DNA of 29,772 nucleotides from Candidatus Nomurabacteria bacterium (GTDB lineage: Bacteria; Patescibacteriota; Saccharimonadia; Saccharimonadales; Saccharimonadaceae), in contig JAISDN010000020.1 of the NCBI GenBank assembly GCA_031264785.1, positions 1 to 29,772 on the forward strand. The letters run 5' to 3'. The position numbers and the translations under genes were made by a program. The notes beneath the pieces are model-generated. The model ran no database searches, was not told where the DNA came from, and saw only the letters and a list, made by a program, of their open reading frames with translations. Each line of letters begins with the position of its first letter. Within the stretch, counting starts at the first letter, position 1. This document shows positions 23,501 through 29,772 of the stretch, one piece after another.

Positions 23501-24779
23501 CACCAACAAATATTACGGCTTTGCTGTTCGCTGCGTCAAAGACCCCGACCCGACGCCCGAACCGCCGGCTGGCACCAATCCGCCCAATGTTTCGCCGGAA
23601 AATCCGATTGAACTGGACGTTTATCCGACCACCGGCTGGGAAGGCGACGTGGTGGCGATCACTAGTAACGCCCAATTCACCAATGTCGAAAGTGTCAGTA
23701 TCGGCGGCGCGGCTTGTCTTGGCTATAACGTGGTTTCCAGTTCGCTGATTGCTTGTCGGCTGCCAGTCAAAACCGCCGGCAGCACCAACGATATTGTGGT
23801 GATGAACAGCGGCGTTAATTTGACCGACGCCAGCGTTTTCAACCATATGCGGATAACTTATTTTAATCCCGATGTGTCGACGGTTACGATTGGCGGCACG
23901 ACTTATGGTTTTTATCCGAATGGATTTTCGAGCACCAATTGCGAGGCGCTGACCGCCAGCAATTCGACGGCGGACAACTTGCCGAACTCGATCGCCTATG
24001 TGCGGGATGTGCGAAATAAACAGACCTATCGGGTGAAGCGGATGGTGGATAATAAATGTTGGATGATTGATAATTTGAAGTATATTGATACGGGGATTTA
24101 TAATTCGGCGGATGGGACGACGGGGATGGTTTATAATAGTGGCGATCATTTGGGGAATGGCGGGACGACGGCTTTTAATACGGTAGATGAAACTAACGCC
24201 CAGAGCGCCGCTAATTATGACAAAGCGTTTTGGAATAATCCAATGCACGTGGCTTATTGCTACGGCAACAGCGATATGCCGCTGCGAAGTCTGACGCGGT
24301 GCGGCTATCTATATAATTGGTATTCGGCGACGGCGGGAACGGGGACGTATGCGCTGACCTCCAGCGTTCACGCCAGTGGTTCAATTTGTCCGGCTGGGTT
24401 TCGGCTGCCGAGTAGTTATAGCGGTACGGGCGGCCCGACCACTACTGGCCTGCTCTATCTCTATGCCGATTGGCCAGTGCTGAACGCCTCGATGTATAAC
24501 GGCAGTTTGGCCAACGGTTCGCAAGCTGACACTGCCGACTACTTCAAAAACTGGGTGCCGACCGGCGCGTGGCAAAGCGTCCGTTCCGGACTCTACAACA
24601 CCAGCAATGGCACCGGTCTAACTAATGTAGGTACGATGAGCTTCTATTGGTCGGCCGACGCCGCTACCACCGGCAACAGACAAGCATTCATCGCTTATTT
24701 CACCGGCACCGCCCTCAGCACCAACAGCGCTTATCTTAAGTATTATGGGATGGGGGTGCGGTGTTTGATGGGGGTGTGA
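20538..24779 (+). CDS. large secreted surface protein with TIG and FISUMP domains
   Basis: The open frame from GTG 20538 gives 1413 residues. The true N-terminus probably lies at ATG 20380/20386, out of frame here through the CT tract; no Shine-Dalgarno site precedes the GTG. Order: signal-peptide core, beta-domain (to about 21130), TIG1 (21140-21450), TIG2 (21455-21710), FISUMP1 (about 21735-22475), TIG3 (22480-22745), FISUMP2 (22760-23545), TIG4 (23580-23870), FISUMP3 (23890-24779). Each FISUMP carries CWM(I/V)DNLKY, a conserved CG(L/Y)LYN(F/W)Y and a final G(F/M)(G/A)VRC. No sorting signal or C-terminal membrane segment is seen. It is probably an exposed adhesin used in attachment to host or surface. 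FISUMP function is unknown. The N-terminal beta-domain matches the C-terminus of the protein at 26590. Confidence 0.9.
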   Translation: MLALLIFPLLARTSDVHAASNPLKTSSSPSLSVATNKSGITLHMIPNTFDSDKLTITTTTDNPAGYTTTISTNSPTETCLRRPSDGTTCANAAKTIKPAAGTVTSSGGIYGSTLAVNQWGASAIDISSTSNPDQFGIWFGVPDNSNAALISKSIAATPTAGTTTDITIGAKVDYSLPATTTGDEYKNTILITATANTYVATPTITAVAPNVGPIAGGQTIVITGTNFDTAYEVFIDKNTNGIQDAGEACTDANIDSATQITCTTPAGTVGTYDVVVKTWGGATKTTSGPNANSADNYTYQYPATIVPNIASTRQPGGNGSGSNGPQFSIYGSDFGPNPTVTISGAPCTDVVVNSAGTAITCTGPTNAIFLNQAPVKINNITTTAIVTYDNTNYPTLQSLTAATCSTTPTIYRDSRDSQLYYVKKLDDGKCWMIDNLKYKPNGDTTGTVTASFSAAQVATDTYLTADGTGATGTNYDNYNAAKYIDPVAEAYCNNNTDKPATNITKCGLLYNFYTATAGVKNTVITGNATSSICPSNWHLPTGRDVNGDFAVLNGSMYADQLSTGSIATGTGYYQNWQYSGDFAGIYTGSYTTSSFALYPGEGGYFWSSSVESESNSYYLGFTLSTVNAGRLNNARNYGFGVRCVIESITVSSVSPEIASTTPGSESGPAFSIVGNNFTGATNVTIGGQSCSAFTVVSSSLIECTGPNTALSAGDQAVVVSRGTGSSNTNISVAYNADTYPTLQSGAAYAQCETNARIFRDSRDSQLYYVKKMPDNKCWMVDNLKYVDRTVANSADGTSGMTLKSSGYNTVNGTSAQSSANSDKAFYNTPMGTDYCTGDTDMPADTVTRCGYLYNWYAATGGTGTYDQATHGNNMPSSICPAGFRLPSSYSGTSGPTTNGAYYTAADFPVLNASMENGGLAVGSTDTSYYEGWIYSGAWQGVHSGHYISNSISAAGAGRYWSSTTASNANARYLYFNADTASVNTGVNSTNKYYGFAVRCVKDPDPTPEPPAGTNPPNVSPENPIELDVYPTTGWEGDVVAITSNAQFTNVESVSIGGAACLGYNVVSSSLIACRLPVKTAGSTNDIVVMNSGVNLTDASVFNHMRITYFNPDVSTVTIGGTTYGFYPNGFSSTNCEALTASNSTADNLPNSIAYVRDVRNKQTYRVKRMVDNKCWMIDNLKYIDTGIYNSADGTTGMVYNSGDHLGNGGTTAFNTVDETNAQSAANYDKAFWNNPMHVAYCYGNSDMPLRSLTRCGYLYNWYSATAGTGTYALTSSVHASGSICPAGFRLPSSYSGTGGPTTTGLLYLYADWPVLNASMYNGSLANGSQADTADYFKNWVPTGAWQSVRSGLYNTSNGTGLTNVGTMSFYWSADAATTGNRQAFIAYFTGTALSTNSAYLKYYGMGVRCLMGV

Positions 24780-24813
24780 GTAGCTTTTTTGCCACCTCCA
24801 CATTACAAAATTG

Positions 24814-24842
24814 TTGACTTTTTGTAAGGTGGGGTTTACAAT
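24814..24842 (+). promoter_or_regulatory. promoter of the AAA/DUF4143 ATPase gene
   Basis: TTGACT (24814-24819), 17-base spacer, TACAAT (24837-24842). AAGGAG at 24851-24856 precedes the ATG by 6 bases. An imperfect inverted repeat (CCACC with ATTACAAAA, against TTTTGTAA with GGTGG) overlaps the -35 region and may end the surface protein transcript. Confidence 0.65.
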
Positions 24843-24862
24843 ATAGACGTAAGGAGAATGAC

Positions 24863-26059
24863 ATGATAAAGCGCACACTATGGAATGAACTAATAAAATA
24901 TCAAAATGAAAAGATGGCTCTGGTGATTACTGGACCGCGACGAGTGGGCAAAACCACTACTTTGAAGTGGCTACTCGAGCAAACTCGGTCACAAAACAAG
25001 CTGTTTTTAGACCTTGAAAACTTGGCTGACAGGGCTATTTTTGAGGCTACTGATTATAACGATGTGATTGACGCGCTGCAGGCTCGGGGTTTGAAGACTG
25101 ATGACAAAATCTATCTGGCGATTGACGAAATTCAATTTTTGCCTAATGTCACCAGTGTGATTAAATATCTTTATGACCATTACGATATTAAATTCTATCT
25201 GTCGGGTTCGAGTTCTTATTACCTCAAAAACCATTTTTCGGAGTCAATGTCGGGGCGCAAATTTATTTTTGAACTTTTACCGCTGTCGTTTCAGGAATAT
25301 TTGGATTTTCGGGGAGTTAAATACCGCTTGCCAGAGCTGGAATTAACAGATAAACCTAGTTTCAACACCCAAGCTTACGGAGAATTGTCCAATGAATATG
25401 ATACTTTCATCGAATATGGTGGTTTTCCAGAGGTGGTTTTGGCCGACAGCACTGAAGTTAAACAACGTTTGTTGACCGAAATATACAGCACCTACATCAA
25501 CCAAGACGCGCTTATCCTGTCAGATTTCAAATCGACCACTGACCTGCGCAAAATTGTGGCCCTGCTAGCGGTGCGAATTGGCAATCGCGTCAATGTTTCG
25601 GAGCTGTCGGATATAACCGGTCTCAGTCGTGAAACCGTCAGTAACTATATTGAATTTTTGACCCAAACTTATCTGATACGGTCCGCGCCGGTGATTTCAA
25701 CTTCCCAGAGTGTGCGAGTCAGAAATCTGAAAAAACTTTATTTTGTTGACAATGGCATCGCTAGCGTCAATGCTGAATTGTCTAGCGGGCAAAAGTTTGA
25801 AAACGCTATCGCTGCCCAACTGTCCAGATATGGCGAATTGAATTATTATGATAATAATAAACAAGAGGTAGATTTTATAGTGCGGACCCCTGATAAAAAC
25901 CTCTTCGCCGTCGAAGTTAAAGAAACACCAACCAGCACCGACCAAAGAAGTCTGGATTTTGTAGTCAAAAGTAAGCTAAAAGCCAAGTATTTTGCCATAG
26001 TCGGCCGTCATAAAACCGCTAAGTTTGACGGGTACATATGGGGTGGCTGTTTGGGCTAA
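24863..26059 (+). CDS. AAA-family ATPase with DUF4143 domain
   Basis: A 398-residue protein of the AAA_14/DUF4143 type, common in CPR bacteria and archaea. Walker A is GPRRVGKTT at about 24-32, Walker B IYLAIDEIQFLP near 88-99, and the segment LSGSSSYYLK follows. A winged-helix stretch (VSELSDITGLSRETVSNYIE) lies at about 240-260. The C-terminal DUF4143 part has a nuclease-like EVDFIVRT and VEVKE pattern, similar to PD-(D/E)xK folds. Function of the family is unsettled. The gene is a single unit with its own promoter. Confidence 0.9.
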   Translation: MIKRTLWNELIKYQNEKMALVITGPRRVGKTTTLKWLLEQTRSQNKLFLDLENLADRAIFEATDYNDVIDALQARGLKTDDKIYLAIDEIQFLPNVTSVIKYLYDHYDIKFYLSGSSSYYLKNHFSESMSGRKFIFELLPLSFQEYLDFRGVKYRLPELELTDKPSFNTQAYGELSNEYDTFIEYGGFPEVVLADSTEVKQRLLTEIYSTYINQDALILSDFKSTTDLRKIVALLAVRIGNRVNVSELSDITGLSRETVSNYIEFLTQTYLIRSAPVISTSQSVRVRNLKKLYFVDNGIASVNAELSSGQKFENAIAAQLSRYGELNYYDNNKQEVDFIVRTPDKNLFAVEVKETPTSTDQRSLDFVVKSKLKAKYFAIVGRHKTAKFDGYIWGGCLG

Positions 26060-26088
26060 TAGTTATAGCTAAAATTTTTAAAACGTGA

Positions 26089-26201
26089 TATAATGGCGTT
26101 GGCAAGTGATCATAATTCCTTTTTTGTTGCGTAGTAACCAACAGAGTAAGCGGCAATATGAGCGAAGCTACAATACAATTAACCGAAAGGACAATATTAA
26201 A
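26089..26201 (+). promoter_or_regulatory. -10 box and long leader of the RRM protein gene
   Basis: TGA then TATAAT at 26089-26094, followed by a leader of about 100 bases with AAAGG near 26186-26190 before the ATG at 26202. Long leaders on RNA-binding protein genes can be autoregulatory; no convincing secondary structure was found by eye. Confidence 0.45.
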
Positions 26202-26534
26202 ATGGCAACAAAATTATATGTGGGCGGTCTGCCTTACGCCACTAAAGAAGACGAACTGGAAGAATTGTTCGCGGCTTACGGAAAAGTGGTAAGCGCGGCG
26301 ATTGTGAAAGATAAGTTTACCGAAAAATCGCGGGGCTTTGGCTTTGTTGAGATGGACAATGCCGAAGAGGCTCAGGCGGCGATTGACGGCTTGAATGGTA
26401 AGGACCTTGACGGCAAGACTTTGACCGTAAATCTGGCCCGCGAAAAAACCGACGGCGACCGACGCGGTGGCTACCGGCCAAACAACGGTGGCGGCCCTCG
26501 TCGAAATGGCGGCAACGCTTTCCGAACTCGGTAG
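26202..26534 (+). CDS. RRM-domain RNA-binding protein
   Basis: A 110-residue protein with one RNA recognition motif: RNP2 is LYVGGL at residues 4-9 and RNP1 is SRGFGFVEM at about 44-52. The Gly/Arg/Asn-rich tail (RRGGYRPNNGGGPRRNGG) resembles that of cyanobacterial and plant glycine-rich RNA-binding proteins. It likely acts as an RNA chaperone. ATG 26202 is chosen over in-frame upstream starts because the RRM begins immediately and a purine-rich site precedes it. A strong terminator follows. Confidence 0.93.
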   Translation: MATKLYVGGLPYATKEDELEELFAAYGKVVSAAIVKDKFTEKSRGFGFVEMDNAEEAQAAIDGLNGKDLDGKTLTVNLAREKTDGDRRGGYRPNNGGGPRRNGGNAFRTR

Positions 26535-26544
26535 TATTAGAAAC

Positions 26545-26589
26545 AACAGCAGCGTGCAGGTTTAGGGCCAGCCGCTGTTTTTGTTTTTG
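26545..26589 (+). terminator. intrinsic terminator after the RRM gene
   Basis: AACAGC (26545-26550) pairs with GCTGTT (26574-26579) and is followed by a T-rich run to 26589. The convergent surface protein gene ends immediately after it at 26590. Confidence 0.75.
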
Positions 26590-28809
26590 TTATCGATTTA
26601 CCGTCGCCGTCAAGGTGACCGTTCCAGAATAGCGACAGGCCGGCAGAGAATAATCGGCTTTGGCGCCGAACCAAATTACGGTGTTGTCGCCGCTGACCAA
26701 ATCGGTGGCGGTGGTGTGATTTTTTATGGCGACTGGCGCATTAGTCACGCCCTTCCAGCCGCTGGCCGGCGGATTTGGGCCGCCGCTACTCAGCGCATAA
26801 CCCCAACTATTATTAAGCGTCGGGCTGGCGGTCGGATTAAGCTGGTAACTTCGGCCGGCCAAATTACAAAGCAGATTCGGCTGGCTAGATTCAATATCCA
26901 AGTGATAGCCGGTTGAGTTGTCGGTGATAACGTTGGTCGTCAAATTATCGCTTAGCAGCTGATTCGGCGAACCGGCCATATTTAGGGCCGTTTTATTAAG
27001 CGATAGGGAAATTGCGTCTCTGTAAGTAAAACCGTTGGGAATTGTTATAGTCTCGCCAATACTAGTGGTAAGCACAACGTCAACCGGCCCGCCGGCGTGG
27101 GGCGGGGTTTGGCAAACGGCTTTGGCGAACTGGATATGAAAATTGGTGCAAGTTTGGCCGCCCAACTTGACGCCAGTAATGGCATTTTTTACTAAGTTAA
27201 TATTACTCATTTGGGTTTGCGAATAGGCGTTACCGCTAGAATCTGTATAGCCGCCCAGAAGCCCGACAGTATGAAGGCCATCGAGGTTTGATAAATCTAC
27301 GCTATAAGCCTGCCATTCGCTGTTGTAAATCTCGGTATAATGGCGAGAAAATAGCATCGTTGAACCTTCCGCCAGATAAACACCGCCGTGATCACGGATT
27401 TTGCGAGCGTGAAATTTAATAGCGTTGACGTCCGTTAAATCGAGCCTCCTGTAAAATTGCGGTGCATTGCTCCAAGCCGGCGGAGAAGTTTGGCTGCTCG
27501 GATATCTTGACGTGCCGATAAAGTCAATCATCGTTGTGTTTAGATAGCCGGCGTTGGGCTGAATCGAGCTCAGCGAACTGTGTATTCCGGCTTGAAGCAA
27601 GGCGGCTTGGCCAGTTAAACTCAAATCAAATGGCTCTTCTTTATAAATGCCGCCGACCGTTATTTCGGTGCCGCCGGCAGTGGACCCGCTGGTGGGCGAA
27701 AGTTCATAATAGCTAATTGCCAAATCACTAACCGAGCTCCCCCTGATTCTCAAAGTAACCGCTGCTTGACCAATGGGATGAGTCGGGGCGTGGCAAGTGG
27801 CGGTTTGATTGTTGACAATAACTAATCCGCTGCAAGCCTGACCGCCAATTGTAAGGCTAATATCGCTGGCGCTAAGGCCGGAGAATTCGCCCCGAACAGT
27901 GACAGTCAAGGCGCCGCCGATCAATAAGTATTTGGTGTAGTCTATATAGGTATAGCCTCTTTGGGCGGTCACCGGACGAGAAGCCGTGATAGCTACATCG
28001 ACCGAGCCGACGGCCGTGTGGGGCGGCGCTAGGCAAGTTACATCCGCCGAATCGTCAAAGTCGCGGTGCCGGACTGGCGGCGTTGCGCAGCTGGTGCCGC
28101 CAAAAGTCACCGCCGACGGATAATCGGCAAAACGAATCGCGCTATAAATCGTTTCCGAATTGGGATTGCCACTTTGACTGGTGTGTCCACCCAAAAAATA
28201 AAGGGTGCGATAGCCGGTATAGTTAGTCAAGTCTAAAGACATCATCCTCCATTCGGACGTCAACTCGCTGGAAGTAAGTTTATTTAGCAGCGTCGAATCT
28301 TCGCAAGTTGTCGGCGTGTCTATATATATGCCGGACATACCATTCGGGGCGCCTTGTTTGACGTAATACTCCAAGCTATTAAAACTCGTCAACGTGGCTG
28401 ACATTCTGTAGTAAGCTGCGTCGCTATAGTCGGCGCAATTCATAGCGGCAGTGCGCGTGCTGGTGCCGACTAAGTGAACGGCGCCATTATAGTTGTAGCC
28501 ATCCGACGGGTCCATATAACTAACGTGGCCGATAGCTGGCACAATTTTACCGCCGCGACCGAGTTCATAGTCGGTCATAAAAGGAGCGCTGCTTTTGGCG
28601 CTAATAGTTACGCTGTTTCCGCCCGCCGTCGGTCCGAAATTTGGCGAAAGCGCCACTTCGCCAAAGGCAGTTTTAGCGGTTCGGATTTGTTTCATTGTGG
28701 ATATAGTTAGCCCGACTAGGCACAAAAAGAGCACTGCTAAAAAGATTCTGCACCAGTTGCGCAAGCCAACTCCGCCGATCCACCTCGTTATCACTTTAAA
28801 AAGTTCCAT
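26590..28809 (-). CDS. membrane-anchored surface protein with split TIG domains
   Basis: A 739-residue protein. A basic N-terminus and one membrane segment (about 20-39) act as uncleaved anchor or signal peptide. A TIG domain begins at 52 (LSPNFGPTAGGNSVTI), is broken by about 155 residues, then resumes at about 233 (AVTFGGTSCATPP). A compact TIG follows at 296-366. A third TIG begins at 370 (LSPTSGSTAGGTEITV), is broken at about 390-543 and resumes with VKLGGQTC. The two inserts are related (SEWRMMSLDLTN and LGGHTSQSGN; SEWQAYSVDLSN and LGGYTDSSGN) and look like jelly-roll carbohydrate-binding domains. Residues 598-739 match the N-terminal beta-domain of the protein at 20538. Role inferred: surface binding. 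Confidence 0.88.
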   Translation of the reverse strand: MELFKVITRWIGGVGLRNWCRIFLAVLFLCLVGLTISTMKQIRTAKTAFGEVALSPNFGPTAGGNSVTISAKSSAPFMTDYELGRGGKIVPAIGHVSYMDPSDGYNYNGAVHLVGTSTRTAAMNCADYSDAAYYRMSATLTSFNSLEYYVKQGAPNGMSGIYIDTPTTCEDSTLLNKLTSSELTSEWRMMSLDLTNYTGYRTLYFLGGHTSQSGNPNSETIYSAIRFADYPSAVTFGGTSCATPPVRHRDFDDSADVTCLAPPHTAVGSVDVAITASRPVTAQRGYTYIDYTKYLLIGGALTVTVRGEFSGLSASDISLTIGGQACSGLVIVNNQTATCHAPTHPIGQAAVTLRIRGSSVSDLAISYYELSPTSGSTAGGTEITVGGIYKEEPFDLSLTGQAALLQAGIHSSLSSIQPNAGYLNTTMIDFIGTSRYPSSQTSPPAWSNAPQFYRRLDLTDVNAIKFHARKIRDHGGVYLAEGSTMLFSRHYTEIYNSEWQAYSVDLSNLDGLHTVGLLGGYTDSSGNAYSQTQMSNINLVKNAITGVKLGGQTCTNFHIQFAKAVCQTPPHAGGPVDVVLTTSIGETITIPNGFTYRDAISLSLNKTALNMAGSPNQLLSDNLTTNVITDNSTGYHLDIESSQPNLLCNLAGRSYQLNPTASPTLNNSWGYALSSGGPNPPASGWKGVTNAPVAIKNHTTATDLVSGDNTVIWFGAKADYSLPACRYSGTVTLTATVNR

Positions 28810-28822
28810 AGTTAATATTATA
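28810..28822 (-). promoter_or_regulatory. leaderless-type promoter of the split-TIG protein
   Basis: On the minus strand TTATGC then TATAAT (28822-28817), then ATTAACT, then ATG at 28809. Extended -10 with a 7-base gap and no Shine-Dalgarno site. The bases between here and 28960 hold no gene that I can see. Confidence 0.6.
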
Positions 28823-28963
28823 GCATAAGTTTTATAAAGTTAGTAAGAGGATATTTGTTCGCTACACCGAGCTTAGTGCCAACTGGTATGGAAACAACAT
28901 TAACTAATATATTTGTAAGTGATATTGGCCGACTTTTCCACAGCCGTGTTTGATGGTAAATGA

Positions 28964-28979
28964 TGTTAAAATAGAGTTA
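28964..28979 (+). promoter_or_regulatory. leaderless-type promoter of the helicase gene
   Basis: TGT then TAAAAT at 28967-28972, then AGAGTT, then ATG at 28979. Extended -10 with a 6-base gap. Confidence 0.55.
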
Positions 28980-29772
28980 TGGATCAAGAATTAGCTTTGG
29001 AAATTATGATGGACGGCCACAATGTTTTTCTGACTGGCGCGGCGGGGGCGGGGAAGACGCATATTTTGAATGAGTTTATTCGGTTGAGCAAGGGCGCGAA
29101 AAAGAAAGTGGCGGTGACAGCCACCACTGGAATTGCAGCCACGCATCTGGGTGGAAACACTATTCATTCTTGGTCGGGGCTGGGGGTTTTGGACGCTTTG
29201 CCGCGCCGGTTTTTTGATAAAATGCCGAAAAGTCGGGCCGAGCAGATTAGAAAGGCGCAGATTTTGGTGATTGACGAGATTTCGATGTTGCACGATTTTC
29301 GGCTGGATTTGGTGGATGAGGTTTGTCGAGCGGTGCGCGAAGATGCGCGGCCATTTGGCGGCCTGCAGGTGATTTTTTGTGGCGATTTTTTTCAGTTGCC
29401 GCCGGTGACGCGCCGCGAGGAAGTGGACGATGTTGGGCTTGATGTTGCGCCGCAGACCAATTTCGCTTATCACGCTAGGTGTTGGCAGGAGTTGAATCCG
29501 GTGGTGCTATATTTGAACTCGCAATATCGTCAGGACGATGACGGTTTTCTGGATATTTTGAATAAAATCCGTCGCAATGAAATCGTGCGGGCTGATGCGG
29601 AAAAAATTGCCGCGCGCCATCACGCTAAACTTGATGGTTTTGACGAAATTACCGAACTTCACACCACCAATCGCGACGTCAATTATCTCAACGAGCGACG
29701 AATGGCGGAGCTGCCCGGCGAATTTGTGGATTACCAAATGACGCATACCGGCTCGGAAAATTATTACGAACG
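28979..29772 (+). CDS. PIF1-like DNA helicase, N-terminal part (runs off the window)
   Basis: At least 264 residues, open to the window end. Walker A is GAAGAGKTH at about 20-28, motif Ia includes TATTGIAATHL, Walker B is ILVIDEISML, motif III is VIFCGDFFQLPPV, and LNSQYRQDD follows with the arginine of motif IV. This is the PIF1/RecD-like superfamily 1B helicase pattern, 5'-to-3' unwinding of DNA including G-quadruplexes. Some CPR homologues add C-terminal HRDC or helix-turn-helix domains, which cannot be judged here. The start is supported by the -10 box 6 bases upstream. Confidence 0.9.
   Translation, partial: MDQELALEIMMDGHNVFLTGAAGAGKTHILNEFIRLSKGAKKKVAVTATTGIAATHLGGNTIHSWSGLGVLDALPRRFFDKMPKSRAEQIRKAQILVIDEISMLHDFRLDLVDEVCRAVREDARPFGGLQVIFCGDFFQLPPVTRREEVDDVGLDVAPQTNFAYHARCWQELNPVVLYLNSQYRQDDDGFLDILNKIRRNEIVRADAEKIAARHHAKLDGFDEITELHTTNRDVNYLNERRMAELPGEFVDYQMTHTGSENYYE

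Noticed and set aside
22833..24248. Long minus-strand ORF of 471 codons opposite the surface protein
   Set aside because: It mirrors the biased codon use of the plus-strand gene, contains no recognisable domain and has low-complexity Ile/His/Arg composition.
1..29772. CRISPR arrays, insertion sequences, rRNA genes
   Set aside because: No regularly spaced repeats, transposase-like ORFs or rRNA sequence were seen on either strand.

Overview
The window looks like a chromosomal segment of a Candidate Phyla Radiation bacterium, most likely Candidatus Saccharibacteria (TM7) or a close relative. This rests on small, tightly packed genes with overlapping ends and on large surface proteins that combine IPT/TIG domains, FISUMP domains and a beta-domain I associate with that group. 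An AI-2E family permease, a lone DUF4143 ATPase and MacB-like ABC pairs are also present. TGA is used as a normal stop, so the UGA-recoding lineages (SR1, Gracilibacteria) do not fit. No database search was run; the lineage is inferred.

Layout. 1-7204: an AI-2E family permease (+) faces a minus-strand run of queuosine precursor transporter, tRNA-guanine transglycosylase, DHH phosphoesterase, HAD hydrolase and CysS, with the primary sigma factor gene upstream. 7230-9690: a two-component system (response regulator, a degenerate histidine-phosphatase-like protein, sensor kinase). 9720-13384: a purine unit on the minus strand (NCS2 permease then adenine deaminase) behind a long structured leader. 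13417-15654: a MacB-like ABC permease and ATPase. 15703-17182: a broken Nudix gene, an MBL-fold hydrolase whose start is ATA, and a DUF167 protein; then a small membrane protein on the minus strand. 17605-19619: a second ABC ATPase and permease. 19657-20320: tRNA-Gln(TTG), a structured non-coding stretch, and an orphan CdiA-CT-like nuclease (-). 20343-24779: a 4.2-kb surface protein with TIG and FISUMP domains. 24863-26534: an AAA/DUF4143 ATPase and an RRM protein. 26590-28809: a second TIG surface protein (-). 28979 to the end: the N-terminal part of a PIF1-like helicase.

Four observations stand out. (1) The large surface protein has a (CT)12 repeat between its natural start codon and its signal-peptide core. 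In this sequence the repeat puts them out of frame, and loss of one CT or gain of two would restore the frame, as expected of a phase-variable surface protein. (2) Ten genes share one promoter geometry, a -10 box ending 6 or 7 bases before the start codon, so their mRNAs should be leaderless. (3) The same direct repeat, TTCAG-N6-TTCAG, sits 10-11 bases upstream of a -10 box before the response regulator, before the sensor kinase and before the first ABC operon, which suggests a small autoregulated regulon. (4) The second surface protein has TIG domains split by an inserted beta-rich domain, twice, and shares its C-terminal domain with the N-terminus of the phase-variable protein.
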